Below, piece after piece: positions 21,442 through 33,043 of a DNA stretch of 64,000 nt. Below the pieces are notes generated by a model. The model was not told the origin of the DNA. It saw only the letters and a program-made list of their open reading frames with translations, and searched no databases. The stretch lies in NCBI GenBank assembly GCA_014529385.2, contig CM043945.1:91463112-91527111 (forward strand), given 5' to 3'. The position numbers and the translations under genes were made by a program. The stretch comes from Adiantum capillus-veneris. Its lineage: Eukaryota > Streptophyta > Polypodiopsida > Polypodiales > Pteridaceae. Position 1 is the first letter of the stretch; each line of letters opens with the position of its first letter.

Positions 21442-22333
21442 CTTGAAAATTAGGATTTCCAATAATCTTAATGAGGGGTCTCCAACCTATAAATAGGCCC
21501 CTCTCCTTCTTGTGAAACAACCTCCAATATCTCAATTAGCACCCCAACACTCTATGCGTGAGGAGAAACTTAGGTGTAGCAACCACTTTGTGAGTTTCAC
21601 TCTTGGTGTGAGAGAAGCTTACAAGCTACACATTGCAAGTGAGAGAGCGTGAGTTCAAAATCTCAAAACCACTATTGTATATGTTCCTCCATCATCAATA
21701 AGTTGAGGTTTGGTGCATCGAAGGCGTGATTCGACATTCAAATTTTCGTCCTTCCACTTGTGCGATACGGTTTAGTGAATTCAAGGTGACTCGTGTATTT
21801 TGAGTTCTATCGTTTGATCTTGCTTTAGAAAATGTTTTAGTGTGTTTTCATTGCCAATTTTGTGTCCATTGTAAGAGGGTATTGCGGTAAGAGGTCTCCT
21901 ACACCCTTAGACAGTGTGTGTGTGTTGGCAATGATTAGAATTCACTAAGCATTGAGTGAGTTTTTGTACAAGCTCTACGATAGCAACATAACGAACCATC
22001 TCCATTTGCAAGTCACAAATAAGGTATTACGTAAGATCCATTCCTCTCTCTCTTCCCTTTGCTCTAGCTCTCTCTAGTCCATTTTGTGTGTGTCTTGGTG
22101 TGAGGTTTCTTGTGTGTGTTGTGTGGTGCATCTTCTTGGTTGTGCCAAAATCTCTCTTGCGTCCTAGCTTGCATACTATAACTAAGTGGTGCCCCTATCT
22201 TGTTTGGGTTTGGCTGTGGGTTTGTTGTTGTGTTGTGCTTGTGGTTTCCCCAGCTTCAATTGAGCAACACGGGAGCCTTGAGGGGTGTTTAGAGGCTGCC
22301 TCTCTTGTTGCCCGCCCCGGACCCGCCACCTCA
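21417..22333 (+). repeat. LTR C, 5'-truncated, fused to unit B
   Basis: Begins within the LTR (AAAATCATAATC, matching 15797 onward) and runs to the LTR end CCTCA. It has a TATA box at 21489. It differs from A and B at many positions that it shares with LTR D (for example GAGTTCAAAATCTC and GTTCCTCCATCATC), so C and D are one subfamily. The first roughly 1.75 kb of this LTR is deleted. Confidence 0.9.
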
Positions 22334-22337
22334 ATTT

Positions 22338-22354
22338 TGGTGCCCCCACGGAGG
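22338..22354 (+). promoter_or_regulatory. Primer-binding site of element C
   Basis: TGGTGCCCCCACGGAGG, one base different from element A, four bases after the LTR end. Confidence 0.7.
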
Positions 22355-22412
22355 AACCAACTTGTGTATGTTTTTGTGTAGGATCAATCTTTAGAATAGT
22401 CAAGTAGTTTGC

Positions 22413-22625
22413 ATGAATCACGATAATTTGTATGATCCTTTCATTCCGATTGCAAGGCAAAAGGTACACATAATTGTTAGTACTAAGTTGCAATTTCAAC
22501 GTGTAATTCATAGAATTTTAGGTTCTTTTAGGTGAGCCGAAATAAATGCTTCGGTAAATCCTTTTGTTTTGTCTCTCATTAGGTACGACCTTAGTTTGGA
22601 CGTCTATATTTTTGTTTTGTTTTAA
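22413..22625 (+). pseudogene. Leader ORF 1 of element C with an in-frame stop
   Basis: Starts MNHDNLYDPFIPI. A TGA replaces the Leu codon in the middle (AGG TGA GCC). The frame then continues to the normal end (LDVYIFVLF-stop), so the total length is unchanged at 70 codons plus stop. Absence of frameshifts apart from this stop suggests recent loss. Confidence 0.75.
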
Positions 22626-22646
22626 GAATCAGATCATGCATAGACC

Positions 22647-22865
22647 ATGGATAATGGCCCAGGAATAGAGGTTTTCCCCTTCCATTTCACTCCACACATT
22701 AGAGTAAACATCGCAATTAGTAGAAAAATCCATTTTCAACAACGTATGGTGTTCATGTTTGGTGCCCAAAGAGTAGGAGAAATTCTCGCGTCACCAAACC
22801 CTGTCATCCTACCTCTTATTGATTATCATAGGTCACTTGATGTTAATATTTTTATTTTGTTGTAG
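22647..22865 (+). CDS. Leader ORF 2 of element C (72 aa)
   Basis: Intact, with only Ile to Val and Phe to Leu relative to A. This contrasts with the decayed gag-pol downstream. It supports past selection on this ORF, though the sample is small. Function unknown. Confidence 0.72.
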   Translation: MDNGPGIEVFPFHFTPHIRVNIAISRKIHFQQRMVFMFGAQRVGEILASPNPVILPLIDYHRSLDVNIFILL

Positions 22866-22932
22866 AATAGATTGCAATTTAGAAAATATTATTGAAAAAA
22901 ACAAAAACGTGCGTCACTTTGGAATCAATTCA

Positions 22933-23931
22933 ATGGAGAGCCATTGCCAAATGTCTGGATATCCTCTTTTCTTTGGAGAGCCTGGAGAGGATGCAGAATT
23001 ATTTTTGGCGAATTTCAAGATGTCTTGCCGTATCAAGAGGATAGTAACTTATCAAGAACGTGTAGAAATGTTTGAGGTGGTCCTTAGGAAAGATGCTAGC
23101 ACTTGGTTTGACTCTTTGCCTGAGGAAGTTAAGGGGAATTACACAAAAGTTTTGAATTGTTTCAAGAAATACTTCTTTGATCCCCAAAACACTCAAAAAC
23201 AATGGCAAGACATTGTTTCTCATAAGAAAAAAGACTTAGATGACTACTACTTGTACAAGCAAGAGTTTCTACGTCTTTGGGCTCTATGGGTGAGAAATGT
23301 TGCTAACCCTGGTGATGGTGCAGAGTTCCTAAAGAAGGAGAGGTTCATATACGGACTCTTTCCTGACCTTAAGGTAAAAGTTGAGGCGGGTGCACCTGCT
23401 ACCTTTGATGCAGCTGAAACTAGGGTTGCTCAAAAATATAGGAAACTTAAGTGCTTAAGGGGGGCGGTTCCAATAGAAGGTCTTAGACCCAAAGGTAAGT
23501 CATAAGCATCAACATCTAGGGAGCTTCCTGAGGTAACGGCGAAAGTGATTGAGAAGTTAAATGAATCTTTAAGTAGCCTGTCAATTCACCTTGCACAAGC
23601 TGTAGGTCAAAATGGACAAGCAAAGAAGTCTGAAGAGCGAGATTCATGACCTAGGAGAGTCTTGCTATGTTGGAATTGCGGTGAGTCTGGACATGGGATG
23701 TATAATTGTCCTTGGCCCCGTGGGGAGCCAGGGGGACCTAACTTGAATTACCCAATGATGAATGCAGGTGAAGGAACTAGTCAGCAACCACGGCTTCTAC
23801 AAAGGACAAATGGAGCAAGACCACCTCCACGAGGAGTGGAAGGAGTTCCACCTTTGCCAGACCCAAATGTGCATGTGGTAGAGGTGACAAATTCCAATTA
23901 GGTTGATCTGGAAGAAAATGGCATTAAGCGT
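22933..23931 (+). pseudogene. gag: Gag of element C, with stop codons
   Basis: Starts MESHCQMSGYP. The Gag core is well kept to GLRPKGKS. A CAA to TAA stop then occurs at 23503, further stops follow at about 23647 (TGA) and 23900 (TAG), and the frame resumes through the knuckle CWNCGESGHGMYNC. Coding homology breaks at 23931, where a 1.96 kb insertion starts. Confidence 0.85.
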
Positions 23932-24021
23932 TGTCGAGAAATTTGCGGTCTTGCCAGGAAAGCACCGGGCTTATGGCTGTGAGAGTTTGTGAGAGAACTC
24001 AACAAAAACTATATGAAGGAG

Positions 24022-24295
24022 TTAAACCATAGATGCCATGAAGACTAGGGTTTGGACGGAAGTGCAATCAAAGAAGTTCCACTCTTTCTCTCTTGCACTC
24101 ACACACACAAAGAAAGAACACAAAAGAGAATGTGAAAATAACACAAAGATGAAAACATCAAGGCTATGGTCATATCGTATCATGGGTAGTATGAAAGGGT
24201 TAATAGATGAGTTAATGGCATTCAATCTTGGCTAACCAAATATATGTTTTGTCTAGTGATGGGATTAATTGTGTGTACAAATCCTCTTGGTTCAT
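24022..24295 (-). pseudogene. Leader ORF 1-type sequence in the inverted element
   Basis: The minus strand starts MNQEDLYTQLIPS, matching MNHENLYDPFIPI of element A. After a deletion or frameshift it continues in another frame as NAINSSINPFILPMIRYD and FIFVLF. It then reads through about 36 unrelated codons and ends MASMV-stop. Its ATG overlaps the stop of the preceding ORF (ATGA at 24295-24292). Confidence 0.7.
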
Positions 24296-24510
24296 AGCAA
24301 GATAACTACGCTTACGTCAAAAGAAAAGTTATAATCTATGAGAGGTAGTATGATGGGATCCGGTGATAGAAGTATTTCATTGAGCCTTTCTGGGCCAAAG
24401 AGAAACACTATACATTGTTGAAAGTGTATTTTACGGCTAATCCATACGTTAATTCTAATAGATCGTATAGAGTGAAAGCGATAGAAATTATCATCATGTG
24501 GGTTATTCAT
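24292..24510 (-). CDS. Leader ORF 2-type protein in the inverted element (72 aa)
   Basis: Starts MNNPHDDNFYRFHS. The core SRKIHFQQCIVFLFGPERL, then DPIILPLIDYNFSFDV and VVILL-stop, aligns without gaps with leader ORF 2 of element A in the C-terminal two thirds. The order here is ORF 2 type first and ORF 1 type second, the opposite of element A. Intact although nothing else in the element is. Confidence 0.78.
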   Translation of the reverse strand: MNNPHDDNFYRFHSIRSIRINVWISRKIHFQQCIVFLFGPERLNEILLSPDPIILPLIDYNFSFDVSVVILL

Positions 24511-25891
24511 CTACGATAGTATGTGAGAAATGTAGATATGAGAGAAGTGAAGAGATGAGAAGTTTCCCTCCCAAGCCCTATTCTTGCCTGTAGGCAATAA
24601 GGATACTACGGGGAGAGATGTACCTGTAGGAAAGAGAACCTAGAATTTGTAGAGAGAATTAATTACTAAGAATGAGAGAGATAGGTTTGGTTAAGGAGAC
24701 GAGATTAGATATATATACATGTTGGATTAGAGATGAAAAAGAAAACAATAAGAAATCAAGAAAACATCAATGTAGAACACATCTTACTTGACAAACCCTT
24801 CGGCACCATTATTGATGGAGAGAGAAGAAGAGTGGAGAATTCCACTTTGATTGATACACCAAGTAAAAGACCTTCTTTGATTAGAGTTGATCTTCCAAGG
24901 ATAGCATGCAAGAATGGCTAGTCTTCCTCTAGGAGAATGTGTAGGCTTAGGCTTATGTTAATGGCTAAGTACAATTTGGCATTACTACTCACTCTCTCAT
25001 GAATTCCTCTCATCAATGGCTTGAATACTTGAGTTATTTTCAAGGAAGAAGAGGTCTCCTTTTATAGGTGAAGGGAACCCACAAGGGTTTACACAAGAAG
25101 AGAAGAGCCAGTGTGAATAGAAACTAGAAAAGTTGGAAATGAGCTGTCCCTGCATGATGTGGGCAGATTGGGGTCCATTATTTTGATCATATCTCCTCAA
25201 CCGTGGCTCCAAAAAAAAAAGTAAAAATATGGGCAAAAACTTTAGCTCATTACCTAAGACTTCTTTTTTATATGCATTTTCCAATTCGGATTGGAACCTT
25301 GTGTAAAAAATTCATCAAAATAGGGTCCATTTCTGGCAGCAAAAGTCTTCCTGTGGTCCACTTATCTTAGAGTTTCATTTGATTCCAAAGGACACCTCAT
25401 GCCATATGAAAGCATGACATTGCTCCTTGACAAAGTTTGGTAATCATGCTTGCAATAATGCATTAAAATAAGTGTATCTTTGAAATCATGCCACCTAGTG
25501 TCCCACTAGGATTTGATTCCCTCCTAGTAGCTATTTAAAAAGAAATATAAGAAAAATATAAAAAATGCATAGAATATATATAGATTGGAAATTACCCTAG
25601 ATATAGGATCTAGATAGGGTGTGAGATAATAATGATATGGTAGAAAGAAAGAATCAATGATTTTTGCCCCAAGTTAAAGAGGCGGAACTATTGACGCTTT
25701 TTCCATAGTATTTTCTGATGGTAAAGTAAGAATAGATTACCCTTGAGATAAATAATAGGATGAGATAGAAGGCGTATTATTATACTTAAATATGCATATG
25801 TACATTATAGAAAATATAGCTATGTATCTAAAAATTTACAAGATAACTCTTGTAGCATGCGTTCCCACTATGTATGTGTCACAGCACGACA

Positions 25892-26840
25892 GCGTGGCCG
25901 AGGAAAAGGTAAGGAGAAAGGAGTTACGTCACAGAGTGACCATGGACGAGAAAAGAAGGCAAAGGAGACCAAGGAAACCAAGAGGACGCGACGTCGTATT
26001 AACCTCCAAGACTTTCCTCTTGGACATGGTATGGCTGCGTACAACTTGTTGGAAGACATGAGAGGTAAGGGTCTTGATATCTCATGGCCTCAATTTCTTG
26101 CATTATGTCCACAAGTTAGGAGGGATTTAACAAGGGAAGTTAGCACTAGAAGACAGGTAAAAGAGAGTGTGCCTATTGTAAAAATTGCACAAGCTGAAAT
26201 GAATGAGTACATTACACCTGTGCTAGATTGTTACATAAAAGGGAGATTGGTTAGGAAAGGTCTAGTGGATGGGGGTGCAAAAATTTGCATCATGACAGAG
26301 GGACTCGTGCAAAGACTAGGCATGCACATCCATGAGACACCTGAAATCAAAGTCAAGATGGCAAACAATAGCAACCCAGGTGTGTAGGCATTTGTAAAAA
26401 TGTCTTTGTAGAGGCCTTTGGTATTAAGAAGGCGGTGGATTTTTATGTTATGTCGACCAAGGGGAGTAGTTATCCATTTATCCTAGGAAGACCATGGCTA
26501 ATGAAAATGCGAGCTTTGCAGGATTGGAAGAGTGAAAAATTAATTTGTAGGAACGACAATCATAAGAAGGTTGTCTTTGACATGAAGGAGCAACGCCAAG
26601 AGGAGCTCCATGAAGAATCATCTCAAAGTGAGACGGAAGAAGATTGGACCGATAACACTTTAGAAGAAGAAAGTAGCGGCAGCATTACTGAAGAGGAGTC
26701 TTCCATCGAAGTCATGGGGGTAAGGTTTAAGCCAACCAACCAAGAGACCTCTTGTCAAGGTTTGGAGGAGGTAGGTTCCCAAGAGAATCAAAATGTGGAA
26801 GATGAAGGAATGTTAGAAGGTATGTTGTCTACAACACTTA
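25892..26840 (+). pseudogene. gag-pol: Gag end and protease of element C
   Basis: Homology to gag-pol A resumes as GRGKGKEKGVTSQ and continues through ISWPQFLALCPQVRR to the protease VDGGAKICIM. A frameshift lies near 26380 (after MANNSN), and the frame resumes at 26435 (DFYVMSTKGSSYPFILGRPW). The foldback element interrupts it at 26841. Confidence 0.88.
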
Positions 26841-27292
26841 CATTAGGCAAAATTTGGACTCACAAAGGGGCCCTTTAAGGAGTTTGACTTTACCTCTCTC
26901 TACCAAAACGGGCGCATGGATAAATTTTTGCAAACAAACTCCAAAGTTGGCGGAGGTTTGACAATTAGAATGTCCTCTTCAAGCTCTATCTACTGATATA
27001 TAGCACGCCATGAGATTCCTCATATTTTAAAAGATTCTTTTTTTGATTCACCTATGATGTGACAACTCTGTCAGAATCTAAGTGAATGAAAAAAAGAATC
27101 TTCTAAAATATGAGGAATCTCATGGCGTGCTATATATCAGTAGATAGAGCTTGAAGAGGACATTCTAACTGTCAAACCTCCGCCAACATTGGATTTTGTT
27201 TGCAAAAATTTATCCATGCGCCCGTTTTGGTAGAGAGAGGTAAAGTCAAACTCCTTAAAGGGCCCCTTTGTGAGTCCAAATTTTGCCTAATG
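26841..27292. mobile_element. 452-bp foldback MITE
   Basis: Near-perfect inverted repeat: left arm from CATTAGGCAAAATTTGG, right arm ending CCAAATTTTGCCTAATG. Each arm is about 205 bases with only about five mismatches by eye, around a roughly 40-base centre. It has no coding capacity. It interrupts ACACTTACA|AAGGATG of the pol frame. The flanks are TACA and TGCA, so the target duplication is uncertain and I cannot name the superfamily. The arm similarity means either a recent insertion or selection on the hairpin. Confidence 0.92.
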
Positions 27293-29959
27293 CAAAGGAC
27301 GAAAGAGAGGAGTTCAAAGGTGTGCTAAGGAAATTTTCTAAGCGTTTTGCTAAAGACTAAACCGACGTGCATGGAGTAGATGATGTTCAACACAAGATTG
27401 AGCTAATGCCAGAGGCCAAACCTAAAGCTCAAAAGCTACGAAGGCTAGGAGTCATCAAGGAGCAGGCTCTACTCAAAGAGGTAAGAAAGCTTCTAGCAGT
27501 AGGTTTTATTTATCCAGTGGAGAATTCAGAGTGGGTCTCTCCTGTTGTTGTCACTCCCAAGAAGAACGGCAAGTGAAGGGTGTGTGTGGATTACCGTTCG
27601 CTCAATGAGGCAGCAAAAAGAGATCACTTTTCCCTCCCATTTCAGGATGAGATACTGAATGAGGTAGCTGGTCATGAGAAGTACACTGTGTGTGATGGCT
27701 ACTCAGGTTACTTTCAAATAGGGATTGCATTGGAGGACCAATTGAAAACAACCTTCATCACTCCTTGGGATTGTTATGCTTTTAGAGTCATGCCATTTGG
27801 CCTGACAAATGCTCCTGCAACTTTTCAATGCTTCATGAACATGGTGTTTCAAGCATTCTTTGGAAAGTCCATTAGGGTTTTTATTGATGATTTTTGCATT
27901 TATAGCTCAAAATCATTGCATCTACAAAGGGTAGAAGAAGGTTTAAAGAAGCTCTACGACATGGGAGGTCAGCTCAATCCCGACAAGTGTCACATAGGTG
28001 AGGATGAAGTGATCTTGCTTGGTCACAAGGTTTCCTATAAAGGCATTGGGGTGGATCGTTCAAAGGCAAAGGCTCTTATTGAGCTCCCATCACCCAAGAA
28101 TCTCAAAGAGGTCATCTCATTCATTCAAAAGGTGAATTATATGTCACGCTTTATTCACTTAGCTTCGGAGTTGCTTCATCCTTTGCAAAAGTTGACACAA
28201 CAAGTAGAATTTTCATGGTCTGATGAGCTTGAAGAGTACTTTTGTAACATTAAAGTCATTTTGTCAGAGCTACCAACACTCATGCCTCCTTGTTGGGAGT
28301 ACACATTCTTTGTTAGCTCTAGTGTTGGGAAGGAAACAATTGGTGCCGTTTTATTACAACAAGATCCCCACAGTACTAGGATGTGACCCGTCTACTTTGC
28401 TAGTAGGGTCATGAATGCTTTGGAGAGAGGCTACACGGAGGCAGAAATCATGATGCTTTCTCTCATGTTTGCGGTGAGAAAGTTTAGATCCTACTTGCTA
28501 CCAAAACCTTTTGTAATTCTCACCTACTGCAGAAAATTTATTTCCTTGGGTTTCATCTCAAATGGATCTTAGCACTAGGATCTCAAAGTGGATTATGGAA
28601 TTGCAAGAGTTCCAATAATCTTTCAAGGTAGAAGATAGTGTGCGTGCACAATTGGCAGGGATCCTTTATAGGGTACATGAGAAGGAGATTAAGGTGCCTA
28701 AAGTAAAGATCTTACCATTGCCACCACCTAAAAGTATTCCTAATGCTTTTACCTTGTTCTTTGATGGAGCTTTTCGACGAGTCACAGGAAAAGCAGGGGG
28801 AGGGCTAGTATTGCTCAACCCAAGTGGAGAGGTGGTCATGAAAGAGAAGGTCAATCTACCAGGTTCAACTAGCAACAATGAAGCAGAATACAACACACTA
28901 CTTCATGGTTTGAAGATGTGCATTGGCCAAGGGATACAACGTCTCATGGTAAAGGGAGATGCACTTCTCATTGTTAAACAGATTTTAGGCATTTGGGCAT
29001 GCAAGAATGAAAGCTTAAGGACAAAAGTTCATGCCATTCGTAGGATGTTTAATCAGTTTGAAGAAGTGCAACTATATCATATTCCTAGGAAACAAAATGA
29101 AGATGCCGATTTACTTGCACAACAAGCAGTTACATGTGTTGAGAAAGAAGTGCAGGTCATCATGGTGGCAGCCATCTGCCAAGCAACCGAGATACCAGGG
29201 ATTGGAGTCATTGGCTCCCATTATTGGCTACATTTTGGAGGGCGAGTTTCCACAAGACTTCACTAAAGCTCAGAAAAGGAGACTCATGAAGAAGGCAAGT
29301 TTCTATCTCTTCCTAGAAGGCTCCCTCTATCAAAGAGGGAAGGATCAAGTGTGCAGAAGAGTACCAAATATCGAGAAAATTCTAGCCATTCTAAAAGGTT
29401 TGCATGAAGAGGCATGTGGTGGTCATTTTGCCCAAGAATTAACTATAAAGAAGATTTTTCTTGCGGGGTATGTTTGGCCAAGTTTGCATGTGGATGTTCA
29501 ACATTGGTGTAAAAGCTGTCACAATTGTTAGATAAATGGAAATAGAAGGTTGGTGCATGGCCCGAGGCAAATAGTGCTTGCAAATGGACCCTTTGAAAAA
29601 TGGGGCATTGATGCTATGGGTCCTTTGCCTAGAACAAAGAATGGTAAACTCTACATTCTAGTGGCTGTGGACTACATGACTAGGTGGGTAGAGGCTCAAA
29701 GTGTGGCAAGGGTAAATGGAAAAACAATGAGGAGGTTTGTCTACACTAATATTTGTTGTAGATTTGGCACACCTCTAGAGATTGTTTCGGATAATGGTCC
29801 GGGGTTCAAGAAAGGTTTACTCACAGAAGTTTGTGAAGAGCTTCATATTCTACATCGTCATAGCACACCATACTACCCACAGTCAAATGGTTTGGTGGAG
29901 AAGGCTAATGGTGTCATCGTAGGAATCATTAGAAAGATGGTGCAAAACAAGACAAAATT
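27293..29959 (+). pseudogene. pol: Pol of element C: RT, two RNase H, integrase to the DDE region
   Basis: Homologous to element A from the RT linker onward. Stops or frameshifts occur near 27358, 27576 (TGG to TGA), 28386 (CGA to TGA), 28520, 28617, 29200 and 29529. RT FIDDFCIYS, both RNase H domains (FFDGAFRR, NNEAEY), the integrase finger and IVSDNGPGF are still recognisable. Similarity to A ends exactly after GACAAAATT at 29959, before the GPY/F module; foreign sequence follows. Confidence 0.9.
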
Positions 29960-30438
29960 GCTTGGAACTTTGCATGAAGTACATGAATTCTACATTTTGG
30001 ATGGCTCATAGATATGGACCTACACCTCCTATGTTCTTTTCGGAGTCCGCTCCATGCTTTGATGCTTTGGGCATGAGGCCACAAGACTCTATGATTTATC
30101 ATTACTTGCCTTCAAATTCAAGATCTTGCATAGATATAGGGGTGAAGTGACAAGGAGTGATGGAGAGGATCATGTCTTTTATTACTTGTTTTATGGATAT
30201 GCTTTCAACGGTAGATGCTATTTGCTCAGATCTTGGTTGTGGCACGGCTCCTTTATTTCAAGCATCTATTGCATTGGGTCTCCTTTGTGTGTCCCTTGAT
30301 AGAGATGATACCATCATCTTATCTCATGTGATTCCCTTTTTGAGTATGCATACTACAATATTGTCAACCCTCACGGGCATTTCAAGAGATGCAGATGATG
30401 AGGTGGATCCCTTGGGGGGATTCACTCCCTATGACTAG
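29960..30438 (+). pseudogene. Captured fragment, possible DNA-methyltransferase-like domain
   Basis: One frame with a single stop (TGA at 30148) and otherwise open from 29962 to 30438. The first part holds MAHRYGPTPPMFFSE and MIYHYLPSNSRSCIDIG; the second holds CSDLGCGTAPLFQASIALG followed by CVSLDRDD. The D-G-C-G-T ... G...C.SLDRD arrangement resembles a SAM-binding motif I and the acidic end of the next strand, as in adenine methyltransferase-like proteins seen in some plant mobile elements. I see no DPPY-type catalytic motif. It replaces the 3' third of pol in element C. It may be captured host or transposon coding DNA. The functional call is tentative. Confidence 0.45.
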
Positions 30439-31362
30439 TGAGGATTTTTGCATTGCTATGAACAAATTTGCATTAGATGTTGACTCTTAATTTTGAGTTT
30501 GGTAGTATAATTTTTTATATTATACTTTTGTGGGGTCATGTAGCTATTTTGTGGGTGTTTTTATTGAAGTGTTTTGCCAGATTATGCAAAGGACGTTGCT
30601 AGATGCATGGAGAGGGACCCTCAATTTGATGCTCCCTTGAATGATCATTAAAATTATCATCTCTTGTTTATTGATGATGAGTGTGACACCACCTAATGTG
30701 AACCACCAGTTCTTACCATCATGCTTGTTTATTTTAATGAAATGGTATATATGTAAGGCCTTGTGAGGGCAATCAAATGGTAATATGGTAATTGTTTAGC
30801 ATGTTAAATTATTCATACAATCTCATAAATTAAATGTCTTGTCATTCAATAGTTATATCATGTCTAGTTTCAATATTGGGTTGTGTGTTATACATGTGAC
30901 ATAAAAAGCATATGTGTTCTTCTCTATGCCTAGTTATCTCTTGTGTTGAGGTTTGATGCAATTCTACAAATTCCTAGGAAGTGCATCTGTCATAGAGAAC
31001 TTGAGAGCTATAAAAAGAAGTTGTTGTGGAATTGAGAGGTCATCTATTTCTATGGTAATACATGTTCTTGTAAAAGAAGTCTCTTATGTTATTGTCATGC
31101 AAGCCTCTTTTGATGGGAACACATGATCTTTTGATAGAGGTCTCTGATGTTCTTGGGTTAGTCTTCTTCTTGTGATATAAATACATATTCTTTGTATAGA
31201 AGTCTCATATGTTCTACTTCTCCTATGCTCTTGTGATAGAACTCTCTTATGATGAAAATAAATGTTCATGGTATGTTCTTGGTATACATGTTTTTTACAA
31301 TTGTTGATTGCATACTAGACTTTCTCAAAATTTTGGTTCGCTTGATGGATCTCACTTAGTGA
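30439..31362. other. Non-coding spacer before LTR D
   Basis: AT-rich sequence without convincing ORFs. Between 31020 and 31280 it has a degenerate repeated phrase (AGAAGTCTC..ATGTTCTT and CTTGTGATA..A) that recurs at roughly 50-80 base spacing. No polypurine tract precedes LTR D. Confidence 0.5.
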
Positions 31363-32425
31363 TGATAACCGTTTTTTGGCTCTCTGTAATTGCCATAGTG
31401 AGTTACTCCACCCTACCAAAATCACCTAAACACTGTGGTAATTTTTACCTTTTCATTATACATAGGCGTGTGTGAGTTAGGGTTAGGGGGCTTTTTCCAT
31501 ATCTTCTTAAAATCCTCAGCTAGCTAGTCACTGGGCTAGTTGAGCCAAAAAATAAAAAAAATAAAAAAAATAAAAAATATTATGATCCATTTGTGTGTAA
31601 ATATTGCATTGTATATATGGCCTAAATATAGGGATTTTTATAATTATTTTGGTATTTTATTTAAATATTTATACTTAGGTGTGTGTTTTATTAAACTTGT
31701 GTATGCCTTCTTTCATCCTCTTACACCATAAGTATATTTTTTGCCAATGTGTACATACTCTAACCTCATATTTTTCTTTTATACAAATCACCCCCACATT
31801 TTCACCCTCACCCTCGTGAAAACAAAAAATGGATTTCTACTCTCTTAGTCACGTTTATTATATTATTTACTTGCATACCTTTTCCTCTTTCACCCAAAAT
31901 AATACAAAGAGGGACCATATCATATTATTCCAATATCTTTCCATATCCATAATTTCTCCATATTTTTAAATTATTTTTACTCATTATTCTAACACCATGT
32001 GCTCATTGAGCTAAAACACATGAATAGTCCATACACTAGTCCCACCATGTATATATTGCTTTATTCACAAATAATCCTCCTCTATGCATGTGTAAAGGGC
32101 AACTTGGATGCTTTGTATTATGATATGACAAAGGAGGGGCTCACACTTGGATGCATTGTACAAATTCAACAAAGGAGGGGGCCACTAAAAGTCTTTTGCA
32201 GGCATAAGAAACAGGCTTTTTGGTGAGATTTTTGGCACCCATCTCAACTCCTAATTTGAAGCGGTGGGAAAAAGAGAAAATGTGGACCAAGAGCTGAATA
32301 ATAATCTCAAAACCTTTGGTGATTTTTGGAGAAACCACCGGTGAGCTATGATTTTTTGAGTGGACCCCAGTCTGCCCACTTTTCTCACAAGTAGCCCATA
32401 GTTTTCTCTCACCTCTTTCCATACT

Positions 32426-32469
<44 letters not shown>

Positions 32470-32990
32470 CATTCCTCTCAATCTCTCACTCAAACCTGCA
32501 CCTTTCATGGTTTCTCTCACCTTCTTCACCATTAACCTCCCCTCTTACCTCCATAGCTCTCATATGAGCTTTCCATGTACATACACCACCTCTATGACTC
32601 TCTTCCAAAGTACAATTCCGTCTTAACCCACATAAAATTCAGCATGTGTACCATGCTTAACCTCTGCAAATAAAGAGATCTCATCAACCGAATTGCCATT
32701 TTCATCGCGATAATGAACCTTGGCGGCCGTGGCGTAAAGAAGAGAAGACGAAGAAGAGGATCAATAGTCGTTTTGGGAACCTACACAAGTAAGTCCTTCT
32801 TCAAGCTTCACCATCACAAGGATTTTCCCACTTCATTCAACCATCTTACTTCAACCATCCACCCCATTCTACCCATTGTAAATATATCATTCACTTTTTA
32901 GTGATTACTAAAACTAACCACTAACATACTAACACAAAATAGCATTGACCTAACCATAAAAGACACCTCACCTCAAGACATGTGCATAGT

Positions 32991-33043
<53 letters not shown>

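Larger units (their letters stand above)
23932..25891 (-). mobile_element. Inverted Tat-type LTR plus leader inserted in gag C
   Basis: The insertion splits AAGCGT|GGCCG of gag C. GCGT occurs on both sides, and the ends read TGTCG and CGACA, so the borders look like a real insertion. Read on the minus strand: an LTR starting TGTCGTGCTG at 25891, a TATA box (CTATAAAAGG, about 25058-25068), an LTR end at about 24813, a primer site TGGTGCCGAAGG from 24808, two leader ORFs (24510-24292 and 24295-24022), then MASMV-stop where gag would begin. Gag-pol and the 3' LTR are missing, so the left end does not match an LTR end. Its LTR shares sequence blocks with LTRs A and E. Either a truncated copy or a chimaera. 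Confidence 0.7.
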
